The notes under the pieces are model-generated. The model saw only the letters and a program-made list of their open reading frames with translations, was not told the DNA's origin and did not search any database. Source: Chitinophagaceae bacterium (GTDB lineage Bacteria; Bacteroidota; Bacteroidia; Chitinophagales; Chitinophagaceae). Taken from it: a DNA stretch of 64,000 nt. Positions 1 through 8,786 of this stretch are shown here, one piece after another. Made by a program: the position numbers and the translations under genes. The stretch spans positions 62,001 to 126,000 of the forward strand of contig JAIEMP010000007.1 of the NCBI GenBank assembly GCA_019752045.1, written 5' to 3'. Each line of letters opens with the position of its first letter. Within the stretch, counting starts at the first letter, position 1.

Positions 1-61
1 TGATGATTGAAGATTTTTTGAGGGGATACAGAAGTTAAAATAGAAGTTATGTTTATTATCC

Positions 62-607
62 TTACTGATCAAAAGAAGATCCTTTTTTTATTTGATGTGA
101 AAATTGATTCTTCTGTAGTAATGTGTTGATAAATTGCCTGAACGTTTTGCTAAGTCCATCTGCGAGATAATATACTTCATCCCCTTTTCCAACCTTCCCT
201 TGCTTTTGAGCGGGGATACTAATACTAGACCTTAACCGATTACAATCTAAGCAAATTGAAACTTGAGCAACAACCTTGCCTTTTAGATAATACACAAACC
301 CAACATGTGGATCAAAACAAGAAGCGGTTACACCCCCAAACGATTTTTTATCTCCAAATTTAGCATTCAGATTTTTTATAGTTGAGCTATCAAGTTGCTG
401 TTGTTTTTTTATTGACTTTGTTAATTGATCCTTTTCATTGACAATGAAAATATCAGCGTCTTTTCCTCCTTCAAAATCATACATGATAACTTTATCAAAT
501 TTCAACTCAAGAAATGGACTCTTTGAGGTCTGACTGATTGAAATAAAAGGTATAGCTAACAATAAGAGAAGTATTCTGCACATACTTAAATAATTTCTTG
601 GCTTCAT
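62..607 (-). CDS. Secreted hypothetical protein with CxxC motif
   Basis: A 181-residue protein that I cannot assign to a function. An N-terminal hydrophobic stretch of about 15 residues ending near SISQT looks like a Sec signal peptide, so it probably acts in the periplasm or outside the cell. The middle is charged. The conserved-looking part is near residues 97-125: CFDPHVG, then a beta-like stretch, then ICLDCNRL with a CxxC. Short secreted Bacteroidota proteins with a similar cysteine pattern exist, but their role is unknown to me. The ATG at 605-607 is the only start that keeps the signal peptide. It sits downstream of the LysM gene but is separated from it by a strong terminator hairpin, so it is probably its own transcript. 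Confidence 0.6.
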   Translation of the reverse strand: MKPRNYLSMCRILLLLLAIPFISISQTSKSPFLELKFDKVIMYDFEGGKDADIFIVNEKDQLTKSIKKQQQLDSSTIKNLNAKFGDKKSFGGVTASCFDPHVGFVYYLKGKVVAQVSICLDCNRLRSSISIPAQKQGKVGKGDEVYYLADGLSKTFRQFINTLLQKNQFSHQIKKGSSFDQ

Positions 608-628
608 AAAACAAGATTGCGATAATAA

Positions 629-668
629 AAAATAAAGGAGATGATTAAAGCAACCATCTCCTTTATTT
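629..668 (-). terminator. Rho-independent terminator after the LysM gene
   Basis: Arms 629-643 and 654-668 form a near-perfect hairpin around AAAGGAGATG/CATCTCCTTT with a 10-nt loop. On the minus strand it is followed by a T-rich run. It separates the LysM gene from the small secreted-protein gene. Confidence 0.8.
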
Positions 669-772
669 GAGCTCTTTATCTTTTATGTTCGTATTATTAA
701 CCGCCGTCAGGGTTTACAACCGCTGACGGGGTTGCTTACTTCGTACTTTCAACTTCTAACTTCGTACTTATT

Positions 773-1765
773 TTATTTCCCCCACACCAATTCCGCATTA
801 AACTTTTCCGCACTGATCCCCAATTGCGATGCTGCTGCATTACTTAAACGGAACATCAAACCACTGCCCGGACTTGTTTCTTCTACCCCGCCCAATACTT
901 TGGCATAAACTGCTTTTCCGTTTGCCGGGTTTTTAATCAACACAATCGTTCCTTTTTCTACACGATCAATGAGCACATAATATTTCCCATCGCTCCAGCC
1001 GCTGGTGCTTTTAAATACAGAACCTGCTCCTGCATTCCCATTTACTTGCTTGCCGTTATTAGTCTGTCGGTTAAATTCATCTTTAAAAAAACCATTACCC
1101 GAATAGCTGGCTGCTGACACGTCTATCTTTGGTTCATCTTTTTTTACTTCAACTTTTGGAGGATCCTGTTTTACAGGCTCTTCTTTTTTTGCAATAACAG
1201 GCTCCTGCTTTTTAGGCTCTTCTTTTTTTACTTCAGCTTTCGGTTCCTGTTTTACCAATGTTGGTTCACTCCGCACATTCATCCCCTGCGCTGCAAGGGG
1301 TGATAATGTTTTATCAATTTTTAAAAAACCAATGATCACTTTACTGCCAACACTTACCGCATCGCTGTTTAAATTATTCCATGATTTGATGGAAGCATTA
1401 TCTGTTTTAAACAACTGACTGATTTTTGTAACCGACTCCCCCTGTTTTACCACATGATAAACGGGTACCACTGTTTCATTTTCTTTTCTTGTTCCTGTTT
1501 GCCAGAAGTTGACTTCATTCAACGGAATTTTTAAAGCCTGACCAATACTTAATGGTGAGGTAAGCTCCAGTCCGTTGTAAGGAGCAAATATTCTCGGGCT
1601 GAGATTATAAATCCGCCCGATGCTGTAAAAATTTTCTTTGGGGCCAATACTATGGTTCAGGTATGGTTGATTGCTGTTATCCAACTGCACCAGCAAAGGA
1701 GTAGTTTGTGCAAAAGCAGCAATACTGATCAATAAAACAAAAACAAACGAAAAGGCTCTCTTCAT
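773..1765 (-). CDS. LysM-repeat envelope protein
   Basis: A 330-residue exported protein. Residues 1-20 form a signal peptide ending FAQ. Two LysM-like modules follow, at roughly 38-82 (weaker, with NFYSIGRIYNLS) and 103-148 (YHVVKQGESVTKI start), which in this family bind peptidoglycan. Residues about 170-215 are a low-complexity Lys/Glu/Pro linker made of repeated KKEEP/KQEP units. The C-terminal 100 residues form a beta-rich domain (GKYYVLIDRVEKGTIVLIKN) resembling the double-psi barrel found in RlpA-like and other wall-associated proteins. This suggests a periplasmic peptidoglycan-binding protein. The ATG at 1763-1765 gives the signal peptide. A terminator follows the gene. Confidence 0.75.
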   Translation of the reverse strand: MKRAFSFVFVLLISIAAFAQTTPLLVQLDNSNQPYLNHSIGPKENFYSIGRIYNLSPRIFAPYNGLELTSPLSIGQALKIPLNEVNFWQTGTRKENETVVPVYHVVKQGESVTKISQLFKTDNASIKSWNNLNSDAVSVGSKVIIGFLKIDKTLSPLAAQGMNVRSEPTLVKQEPKAEVKKEEPKKQEPVIAKKEEPVKQDPPKVEVKKDEPKIDVSAASYSGNGFFKDEFNRQTNNGKQVNGNAGAGSVFKSTSGWSDGKYYVLIDRVEKGTIVLIKNPANGKAVYAKVLGGVEETSPGSGLMFRLSNAAASQLGISAEKFNAELVWGK

Positions 1766-1859
1766 GGTGAATGTAATTTACTCAGCAAAGATGCAGAATT
1801 CTCAGAAAGAATCGTACCAAAGAAAAGCTTAACGATTCTTTTGCTAACATTGCAGCCAG

Positions 1860-2495
1860 ATGAGTACGGCCAAACCGAAATACTATGTTGTATGGAAAGG
1901 GAAAGAACCCGGTATTTATACCAATTGGAACGATTGCAAACAACAGGTAGAAGGCTTTGCAGGTGCGGCATACAAGTCATTCACAACCCGTATGGAAGCA
2001 GAGCTTGCTTACAAAGAACATTTTGCCCGGCATATTTATAAAAAAGAGAAAGAAACTGCTGTGAAAGATTTCTCCGCTGTGGGCAATCCCATTCACGACA
2101 GTATTGTGGTAGATGCGGCATGGAACAGTGTACAGAAAGATATGGAGTACCAGGGTATTTTGTATAAAACCAATTCACGCATTTTTCATACAGGTCCTTT
2201 GGCAAATGGCACCAATAACATCGGTGAATTTTTAGCCATTGTGCATGCACTCGGTTATTGCAAAAAACATGGGTTGGATAAAATGCCTATCTATAGTGAC
2301 AGCCGCAATGCCATTGGTTGGGTAAAAGCAAAAAAATGCAAAACCAATCTGGAAGAATCGGCAAAAACCAACCATATTTTCGATCTCATCCATCGTGCAG
2401 AAAACTGGCTGCAGGAAAATACATACAAAAACAAAATCCTGAAATGGGAAACCAAAGCATGGGGCGAAAATCCTGCAGACTTTGGGCGAAAATAA
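1860..2495 (+). CDS. Ribonuclease H with viroplasmin N-terminal domain
   Basis: A 211-residue protein that cleaves the RNA strand of RNA-DNA hybrids. Residues 5-50 (KYYVVWKGKEPGIYTNW) match the viroplasmin/RNase H1 N-terminal hybrid-binding domain. The catalytic domain runs from about 70 to the end with the expected acidic positions: VVDAAWN, NNIGEFLA, YSDSRNAI and a final NPADFGRK. This N-domain plus RNase H arrangement is common in Bacteroidota and Firmicutes. It starts at ATG 1860, with an AT-rich leader of about 95 bp after the divergent LysM gene. Overlapping reading frames on both strands here are shadows. Confidence 0.9.
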   Translation: MSTAKPKYYVVWKGKEPGIYTNWNDCKQQVEGFAGAAYKSFTTRMEAELAYKEHFARHIYKKEKETAVKDFSAVGNPIHDSIVVDAAWNSVQKDMEYQGILYKTNSRIFHTGPLANGTNNIGEFLAIVHALGYCKKHGLDKMPIYSDSRNAIGWVKAKKCKTNLEESAKTNHIFDLIHRAENWLQENTYKNKILKWETKAWGENPADFGRK

Positions 2496-2598
2496 AATTG
2501 CTTCAATTTACAGATCACAGACCAACTTCAATTCTTTCAATTTTTTCTGGCAGGGTTCTTGAAAATACAAGTCATTATTCACTTTAAAATTTACTTGT

Positions 2599-2889
2599 AT
2601 GAGCATGAAATTAATTTTTTCCTGTGTGGCTGCAGGTGCAGCAATAGGTTTGTTACTGGCACCCGACAGCGGTTCGGCCACAAGAAATAAAATTGTACAT
2701 ACCATTGATGATTTAAAGGAGCGGCTGTACAAAGTAAAATCAACCGGAGCTGATGAACTGGAAGAGTTAAAAGAAATTTTCAGTCGTGAAATTAAAGGCT
2801 TAAAAGAAGACACACGGACACGCATACTCGACATGCTGCAGGCTGCAAAGCATGCAGGTAACAGAGTAAAAGAACAAATGGCCGTATAA
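2599..2889 (+). CDS. YtxH-domain protein
   Basis: A 96-residue protein with one N-terminal membrane segment (residues 3-22, LIFSCVAAGAAIGLLLAPDS) of the YtxH type. The GLLLAP-SG pattern is the family signature. The remainder is a charged amphipathic helix, probably coiled coil, that would sit in the cytoplasm. YtxH proteins are often induced by general stress, but their molecular role is unknown. A Rho-independent terminator follows within 20 bp, so the gene is likely monocistronic. Confidence 0.8.
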   Translation: MSMKLIFSCVAAGAAIGLLLAPDSGSATRNKIVHTIDDLKERLYKVKSTGADELEELKEIFSREIKGLKEDTRTRILDMLQAAKHAGNRVKEQMAV

Positions 2890-2907
2890 CCCATGAAGAG
2901 CACATGT

Positions 2908-2936
2908 ACAAAGGAGCTGTGATGGCTCCTTTTGTA
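2908..2936 (+). terminator. Rho-independent terminator after ytxH-like gene
   Basis: The stem ACAAAGGAGC/GCTCCTTTTGT with a 7-nt loop is followed by a T-rich tail on the plus strand, 19 bp after the stop codon. Confidence 0.8.
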
Positions 2937-3018
2937 TTATTAAACTTTAGAGGCTACCTTGCTGTAATCAAAAAAGAAGTAAACATCGTTTCACTTTACA
3001 GCAGGATAATTTACAATT

Positions 3019-4662
3019 ATGTGGATATTCAGGATCAATCGTCTATTTCGTAACAGCTTGCGTTTGTTAAGCATACTGTTTATTATTGGCCGGCATTTTT
3101 TGAAGAACTGGCTATATGGCATCCGTCTGTTTCGAAAAGTAATTGATCCCAAAGGAAAAAAATTAACCACCAGAGCAGAGCGGATACGATTGATGATTGA
3201 AGACCTTGGTCCCCCGTTTATCAAGTTTGGACAAATCATTGCCGACCGTCCCGATCTTGTATCTGAACAACTCCGCAACGAATTAAAAAAACTGCAGACT
3301 TCGGCCAAACCATTCGACAATCATCTTGCCTTTTTGATCATTGAAGAAGAACTGGGAGCACCTGTACATGAAGTATTTGCCATGCTCGAGCATACTCCAT
3401 TAGCATCGGCATCCATAGCGCAGGTGTACAGAGGAACGTTGCATAACGGTGATCAAGTAGCGGTGAAAGTGCAACGCCCTCACATCAAACAAAAAATAAG
3501 TATTGATCTTGTTTTAATGAAAGTACTTGCAGAGCAGGTGGTGAAATCGAATCCTGAAATTGCAAATTTTAATGTGATTGGTTTTGTAGAAGATTTTGGC
3601 ACCATCATCAAAAAAGAACTCGACTTTACCAATGAAGCATCTAACATGTTGCGGTTTGCCGAAATGTTTAAACAGGATGATCATTGTTATATTCCAAAAG
3701 TATATAACCAGTACAGTACACAAAAATTACTGGTGATGGAATTTATTACCGGTGTGGAGCCGGATGAAAAAGCACAGTTACTTGCAAAAGGTTTCGATAC
3801 ACATCAAATTGCAGAAAACGGTACACAAATTCTGTTAAAGATGATTTTACAGTATGGTTTTTTTCATGCCGATCCGCATGCCGGCAATTTACTCATCAGA
3901 GGAAACAACCAGGTTGTATTACTCGATCATGGAATGACAGCCAGCCTGAAACCCGCACAGATACAGGCTCTCATCAACTTTATGCTGGGCTTTGCAAGAC
4001 AGGATACGCACCGCATAACAAAGGCTTTACTTGGTTTACTTGAAATTGGTTTCTACAAAGATCAGGCAGATCTTGAATTTGAAATCAGTGAACTGATACA
4101 GAAGTACAGTTATATTTCGTACGACAAAGTAGACCTCTCCGGCTTGATGGCAGAAACTTTTAAAGTCATTCTCCGTCACGGATTAAGAGTGCCTTCCAAT
4201 TTATACATGCTCCTGAAAGCACTCGGAACCATTCAGAAATTTGCAGAAGCACTGGATGCAGATATTTCACTAATAAATATGATTGAGCCTTACGCCAAAC
4301 AAAAGCTGAAAGAAAAATTCAGCTTTGATGCCATTGTAAATAAAGTGTTGAATTCTGCTGAGGATTACCTCTATATCGTTGACCGTTTACCTTCTGATAT
4401 TAAGGAAGTGATGAATAACCTGCGTAAGGGTGTATTGAAACATGAAATTAATTTCAGGGAAGACAGTTTTACCAACAAAGCGTTACGGCAAAATTTTAAC
4501 CGGCTTGCTTATGTGTTTATTCTGGGTTTGCTGATGATCTGCTCCACTTTGCTTATGATCTTTCAGCCGGAGAAAGAAGTTGTACGTGTACTGTTTTACT
4601 GCAGTGTGTTTGCAATGATCTGGACAGGCATTAAATTACTCTTTAATACAAAGTTCAGGTAA
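3019..4662 (+). CDS. ABC1/UbiB-family atypical kinase
   Basis: A 547-residue membrane-anchored protein of the ABC1/AarF/UbiB family. It has the family features in order: a KxGQ-like motif (FIKFGQIIADRPD, about residue 72), the alanine-rich loop ASIAQVYRG (about 135), the catalytic lysine segment VAVKVQRP (about 148), the catalytic loop FHADPHAGNLL (about 285) and the metal-binding LLDHGM (about 302). Two hydrophobic helices near 498-540 anchor the C-terminus in the membrane. UbiB relatives support quinone biosynthesis or lipid transport. In a menaquinone-using Bacteroidota species the precise role is open. Start ATG 3019. The gene runs convergently into the rRNA methyltransferase gene with only 3 bp between the stops. 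Confidence 0.85.
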   Translation: MWIFRINRLFRNSLRLLSILFIIGRHFLKNWLYGIRLFRKVIDPKGKKLTTRAERIRLMIEDLGPPFIKFGQIIADRPDLVSEQLRNELKKLQTSAKPFDNHLAFLIIEEELGAPVHEVFAMLEHTPLASASIAQVYRGTLHNGDQVAVKVQRPHIKQKISIDLVLMKVLAEQVVKSNPEIANFNVIGFVEDFGTIIKKELDFTNEASNMLRFAEMFKQDDHCYIPKVYNQYSTQKLLVMEFITGVEPDEKAQLLAKGFDTHQIAENGTQILLKMILQYGFFHADPHAGNLLIRGNNQVVLLDHGMTASLKPAQIQALINFMLGFARQDTHRITKALLGLLEIGFYKDQADLEFEISELIQKYSYISYDKVDLSGLMAETFKVILRHGLRVPSNLYMLLKALGTIQKFAEALDADISLINMIEPYAKQKLKEKFSFDAIVNKVLNSAEDYLYIVDRLPSDIKEVMNNLRKGVLKHEINFREDSFTNKALRQNFNRLAYVFILGLLMICSTLLMIFQPEKEVVRVLFYCSVFAMIWTGIKLLFNTKFR

Positions 4663-4665
4663 CAA

Positions 4666-6045
4666 TCAACGCATGAGTATACGCCATTCCTTTGGATAAT
4701 AATTATTTATGCGGTTGCCCAACAGTTTCATCCAGCCAAGCGGAACGTTGTTGTACATAGCCAAAGCCCAGCCTTTCTGTTCACTTGAAATATTGAAATC
4801 ATTTTTACGCAAATAGTCCAACGCCTGATTAAGATCAAGATCAACTTTTAAAGCATCCGTTTTCAAAATGGTTGATACTGCCAATGCATGCTCAGGCAGT
4901 AAATCATTTTTTGCAATGGTTCCCAACTCTACTCCTGCATAACGCACTTTCAGTTCCTGCATCAGGTATTGAATGGTTTCATTCCATTGTATTGGAACAG
5001 CAGCAATATGCTGTCCTTGCTTGATGAAGCTGAGTCCATCTATTGATTGCAACCAGTTTGCTGCAACAGTTGCTTCCTGCTTTGTTGCAAGCTGTGTGTG
5101 TTTTATTTTTAAACGAACAATATCCGTCTCTTCTTTTTTTCTGAATGCTGCAATAAAAAAACCTTCGCCTTTTACTTTATAAGGCCAGAAACGATAACCA
5201 TACATTCCAGTTGAAGTTTGCGCTTCATCAATTCCCCATTCTTGCTCAATCTTTAACCTTAAACCTTCAACCTTAAACTTTTCTTTCATCCAATCAAGTA
5301 TTTCTTCATCTTCCTCAGTTGAATAAGAGCAGGTAGAATATATCAGCACTCCATCTTCTTTCAAACAACTCCAGGCATCGGCTAAGATGCGCTGCTGTCG
5401 CTGGCTGCAGAGTTGAACGTTTTCTTCGCTCCACTCCTTGATCGCTTCCGGATCTTTGCGAAACAAACCACTGCCACTGCATGGCGCATCAATCACCAGT
5501 ACATCAAACAAACCTTCCAGCTTTGAAAAATCTCTTGGATCATTATTGGTAACAAGCACATTACTGCTGCCCCACTTAATAATATTCTCTTTGAGTATCT
5601 GCACTCTTGTTTGAATCACTTCATTACTCACCAGTAAACTTTCTTTACTGATGATAGATTGCAATAAAGTTGACTTACCACCGGGCGCCGCACATACATC
5701 TAATACCATTAAAGTCTTTGACAGATCCGCCGTTTGTTTGAGTGCCTGTTCTAAAAACATACTGCTGGCTTCCTGCACATAATAGGTTCCTGCATGAAAG
5801 AATGGATCTAATGTAAACGAAGGACGTTCGCTGAGATAATAACCAGACGAAGACCAGGGAACTGCCCTGAGCGAAGTCGAAGGGTGCTCTTGCCATACAT
5901 CGAGCGAAGTCGAGATGTATGGCTTCAATGGATTTACACGAATAGATACAACCTGCTCACCACTTGCATGCACCGTTTCAAACGCTTCTTTGTTGAAGCC
6001 ATTTGTATTATTAAGTGAACTAATTAAGGAAGGCGGCAGACTCAT
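4666..6045 (-). CDS. rRNA cytosine-C5 methyltransferase (NOL1/NOP2/Sun, RsmF-like)
   Basis: A 459-residue SAM-dependent RNA m5C methyltransferase, by family acting on 16S rRNA. Motifs in order: IRVNPLK (about 36), the SAM-binding loop VLDVCAAPGGKSTLL (about 114), DAPCSGSGLFRKDP (about 184, with one of the two active-site cysteines) and STCSYSTEEDE (about 237, the second). The C-terminal 150 residues resemble the RsmF C-terminal and PUA-like RNA-binding part. Residues about 42-61, the linker between the NPLK motif and VPWSSSGYYL, are encoded by two REP-like palindromes (see repeat entry), so this linker looks like an in-frame insertion. The flanking motifs are intact and the enzyme is probably active. 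Confidence 0.88.
   Translation of the reverse strand: MSLPPSLISSLNNTNGFNKEAFETVHASGEQVVSIRVNPLKPYISTSLDVWQEHPSTSLRAVPWSSSGYYLSERPSFTLDPFFHAGTYYVQEASSMFLEQALKQTADLSKTLMVLDVCAAPGGKSTLLQSIISKESLLVSNEVIQTRVQILKENIIKWGSSNVLVTNNDPRDFSKLEGLFDVLVIDAPCSGSGLFRKDPEAIKEWSEENVQLCSQRQQRILADAWSCLKEDGVLIYSTCSYSTEEDEEILDWMKEKFKVEGLRLKIEQEWGIDEAQTSTGMYGYRFWPYKVKGEGFFIAAFRKKEETDIVRLKIKHTQLATKQEATVAANWLQSIDGLSFIKQGQHIAAVPIQWNETIQYLMQELKVRYAGVELGTIAKNDLLPEHALAVSTILKTDALKVDLDLNQALDYLRKNDFNISSEQKGWALAMYNNVPLGWMKLLGNRINNYYPKEWRILMR
5866..5921. repeat. Two REP-like palindromes inside a coding sequence
   Basis: Two palindromic units share the 12-bp core GAGCGAAGTCGA (5869-5880 and 5902-5913). The first is bounded by CCCT/AGGG, the second by the 8-bp arms CATACATC/GATGTATG (5894-5901, 5914-5921). 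Read on the minus strand, the units resemble the TTCGACTTCGCTCA-type repeats dispersed in many Bacteroidota genomes. Both keep the reading frame of the methyltransferase. Confidence 0.75.
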
Positions 6046-6049
6046 TTAT

Positions 6050-6493
6050 TTACTCAATTTCTTTTTTCATTTCCCATGTTCCTGTACATAGATATTCTAT
6101 CATATCCCCTCCTGAATCTTCAACTTTTGTTACAATCTCCCAATCACCTAAAAACTTATGATCTGATTCTGTGTACTCGCCATGATAAATAATTTCGTGT
6201 GAAGGTTTAAAAAAGTCATCCTGAACATTCCCGTCTTCATCAAAAAAAGTTGCATGATTATATTTCTTGACAAAACTTATCACTCCATCTTTTATAAATC
6301 CTTTGATAAGGGCAAGATCTGCATTAGGCGATACCCCAACGCCACCCATTTCAAAACATTTCCCTTCAAACTCTCCATTTTTGGCTTCCAGAAACATCAT
6401 AAACTCAACAGACTCTCCTTCGATAGCTCCATATTCAGGACCATACCAAAAGCTTCCTTTCCATTGACCTGTAATTTCAATTTGATTCGGCAT
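6050..6493 (-). CDS. Hypothetical cytosolic protein
   Basis: A 147-residue acidic protein without signal peptide or membrane segment. It has a beta-rich pattern: GQWKGSFWYGPEYG at the start, a repeated GEY/GDWE-type strand, and TGTWEMKK at the end. This suggests a small lipocalin-like or beta-barrel fold, but I do not recognise a family. It starts 4 bp beyond the methyltransferase start and is co-directional with the O-methyltransferase (11-bp gap), so the three genes probably share a transcript. Confidence 0.6.
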   Translation of the reverse strand: MPNQIEITGQWKGSFWYGPEYGAIEGESVEFMMFLEAKNGEFEGKCFEMGGVGVSPNADLALIKGFIKDGVISFVKKYNHATFFDEDGNVQDDFFKPSHEIIYHGEYTESDHKFLGDWEIVTKVEDSGGDMIEYLCTGTWEMKKEIE

Positions 6494-6504
6494 TATACAA
6501 AAAA

Positions 6505-7305
6505 TTAAAACCTGATTACAAAATGTTCCTTCTCTTTCTGTTCTTTCCTCAAAAAAACCAGTCCAATAAAAAAGAGATCAACAGTTAAAGTTACAGATGG
6601 GTGTTGTTTGATCAGCTCCCATGCATCTTCCATCTCTTTGCTCCAGTGAATATCATCAAACACAAACACTGTATCAGCAGTTGTTTTTACAAGCAGCTGT
6701 TCAAAATAACAAAGTGTTGGATCTTTGCGGTGATTGCCATCAATAAAAATAAAATCAAAAGGCGTTGAAGATGCTGCAAGAGTTGATACCAGTGTTTCAT
6801 CAAAATTTCCCGTAACCACTTTCACATTCTTCAACTGTAAATCAGCAAACTGCTGTTGTGCTATTTCAGCAATAGCCGGAGAGCCTTCCATTGTGATGAC
6901 TGCTGCATCAGGTTTTGCTTTAGCAAGATATGCTGTGGTGATTCCCAGTGAAGTTCCCAGCTCCAGTATTTGTGTTGGTTGAACATACTGTACCAGTCTG
7001 TACAACAGCTGTGCATATTTTTTTGGCTTGAGTGATGTAGCTGCAATCTGTTGTACCACCCGTTGCTTTGTTAACCCTTTCACAGAACCGGCACCAAAAT
7101 CTTCTACAGTAATAATTGTTTCATTCTTCAATAACCTTCTACGCTGCTGTTCAATTTCTTTATATGCTGCATAGTTTGTTTCATCATTCAAGACTTTTAC
7201 TACCAGATCAAATACAAACGGCGAATGTATGCCGTGCCCCTTTCCATTGGCGGCAGTAAAGTAGTAGTTAAGATATTTTAAACCAAGTTGAAAAACAGAA
7301 TACAT
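6505..7305 (-). CDS. Class I SAM-dependent O-methyltransferase-like protein
   Basis: A 266-residue class I SAM methyltransferase. The SAM-binding motif I is ILELGTSLGITTAYLAKA (about 117-134), followed by the acidic VITMEGSP strand. Motif IV is DFIFIDGNHRKDP (about 184), as in catechol O-methyltransferase-like (MTF_3/MTF_24) families. The N-terminus carries the GKGHGIHSPFVFDLV pattern seen in a Bacteroidota-specific subgroup. The substrate is unknown. It is co-directional with the upstream folA-thyA genes but separated by about 75 bp. Confidence 0.8.
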   Translation of the reverse strand: MYSVFQLGLKYLNYYFTAANGKGHGIHSPFVFDLVVKVLNDETNYAAYKEIEQQRRRLLKNETIITVEDFGAGSVKGLTKQRVVQQIAATSLKPKKYAQLLYRLVQYVQPTQILELGTSLGITTAYLAKAKPDAAVITMEGSPAIAEIAQQQFADLQLKNVKVVTGNFDETLVSTLAASSTPFDFIFIDGNHRKDPTLCYFEQLLVKTTADTVFVFDDIHWSKEMEDAWELIKQHPSVTLTVDLFFIGLVFLRKEQKEKEHFVIRF

Positions 7306-7381
7306 CAGAAAATGAAAAATTGAAAATCAAAAATAGGAAATGAAGAAGCGTAAGATGGTTCTACTTTTCAGTTTGAACTTT

Positions 7382-7891
7382 TTACTTTTCACTTTTCCTG
7401 TCCCACTGCTGTATAGTAAATGAATAGGCATGTTTTTCATCTGCAGCAAAATCAGTGAACTTTGTTAACTCCCACTCGTTAATATTGACTTCAGGAAAAA
7501 ATACATCCGCTTCAAAATGCGCATGCACTCTTGTTAAATAAATACGGTTGGCTAAGGGCATTACCTGTTCGTAAATCTGTGCGCCACCTGCAATACAGAT
7601 TTCTCTTGTCTCCAGCTTTTTTGCCTGCTCCAGCGCATCATTCAGTGAAGAAGCAAACCATACATTGTCGTATGCAGATTGCAAATCTGCAGCCCTTGAT
7701 ACAATAATATTGGTGCGGCCGGGCAAGGGTTTACTGCCAACCGATTCAAATGTTTTTCGTCCCATGATTACGGGCAAGGCCCATGTGCTGTTTTTAAAAA
7801 ACTTTAAATCAATCGGCAAGTGCCAGAGAAGTTGATTGCTCTTGCCAATGGCATTGTTTGTTGATGCGGCAACGATTAAACTGATTGTCAA
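7382..7891 (-). CDS. folA: Dihydrofolate reductase (TTG start)
   Basis: A 169-residue DHFR that reduces dihydrofolate to tetrahydrofolate with NADPH. The diagnostic segments are present: SLIVAASTNNAIGKSNQLLWHLPIDLK split over the N-terminal strand and substrate loop, VIMGRKTFESVG (NADPH site), PLPGRTNIIVSR, and ICIAGGAQIYEQ. The start must be TTG at 7889-7891, because the in-frame codon three triplets upstream is a stop (TAA) and the next ATG lies inside the conserved core. It lies 29 bp downstream of thyA, whose reaction produces the dihydrofolate this enzyme recycles. Confidence 0.92.
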   Translation of the reverse strand: MTISLIVAASTNNAIGKSNQLLWHLPIDLKFFKNSTWALPVIMGRKTFESVGSKPLPGRTNIIVSRAADLQSAYDNVWFASSLNDALEQAKKLETREICIAGGAQIYEQVMPLANRIYLTRVHAHFEADVFFPEVNINEWELTKFTDFAADEKHAYSFTIQQWDRKSEK

Positions 7892-7920
7892 TTTTGTAAT
7901 TTATAATTGTTCTGATAAAC

Positions 7921-8715
7921 TTACACAGCAACCGGTGCTTTTATTCCGGGATGGCTCTGGTAATTTTCTAATGTAAAGTCTTCGAACTTAAATTGAAAAA
8001 TATCTTTTACTGCAGGATTTAATTTCATGGTTGGCAAAGGAAAAAAATCTCTGCTCAACTGCAGCTTTACCTGCTCCATATGATTGCTGTAAATATGCAC
8101 ATCGCCAAATGTATGTACAAAATCGCCGGGCTCTAAATCGCAAACCTGCGCAATCATCAGCGTAAGCAAAGCATAGGATGCAATATTAAACGGCACACCC
8201 AGAAACACATCGGCACTGCGCTGATACAATTGGCAACTAAGTCTCCCATCCGCTACGTAAAACTGAAAAATAGTATGACAAGGCATCAACGCCATCTTTG
8301 ACAGTTCGGCCACATTCCATGCACTGATGATGAGACGGCGGCTGTCCGGATTTTTTTTGATTTGACTGATGAGATCTGTAACCTGATCAACCACAACTCC
8401 GTTTGCTCCTTCCCAGCTTCTCCATTGTTTGCCATAAACGGGACCAAGCTCTCCGTTTTCATCGGCCCATTCGTCCCAGATACCAACACCGTTTTCTTTG
8501 AGATAAGCAATATTTGTTTCTCCTTTTAAAAACCAAAGCAGCTCATGAATAATACTGCGCAGATGCAGTTTCTTGGTGGTAACCATGGGAAACCCTTTGC
8601 TTAAATCGAAACGCATCTGGTAACCAAACACACTTTTTGTACCCGTTCCTGTGCGGTCTGTTTTTTCGGTTCCCGATTCCAGAATATGGCGCAGCAGATC
8701 ATGATATTGTTGCAT
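7921..8715 (-). CDS. thyA: Thymidylate synthase
   Basis: A 264-residue thymidylate synthase, full length for the family. It methylates dUMP to dTMP using methylene-tetrahydrofolate. The catalytic cysteine lies in [12 protein letters not shown] (about 146), with the phosphate-binding arginines in the N-terminal [11 protein letters not shown] and in [16 protein letters not shown]. The C-terminus ends IKAPVAV, as expected. Start ATG 8713-8715. It forms a thyA-folA unit. Confidence 0.97.
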   Translation of the reverse strand: MQQYHDLLRHILESGTEKTDRTGTGTKSVFGYQMRFDLSKGFPMVTTKKLHLRSIIHELLWFLKGETNIAYLKENGVGIWDEWADENGELGPVYGKQWRSWEGANGVVVDQVTDLISQIKKNPDSRRLIISAWNVAELSKMALMPCHTIFQFYVADGRLSCQLYQRSADVFLGVPFNIASYALLTLMIAQVCDLEPGDFVHTFGDVHIYSNHMEQVKLQLSRDFFPLPTMKLNPAVKDIFQFKFEDFTLENYQSHPGIKAPVAV

Positions 8716-8786
8716 AGCTGCAAGTTAATTAAAAGCGGTAAGCAGGCCGCAAATGCGGCAAAGCTGTGGGGAAGATGTGGAAGAAA

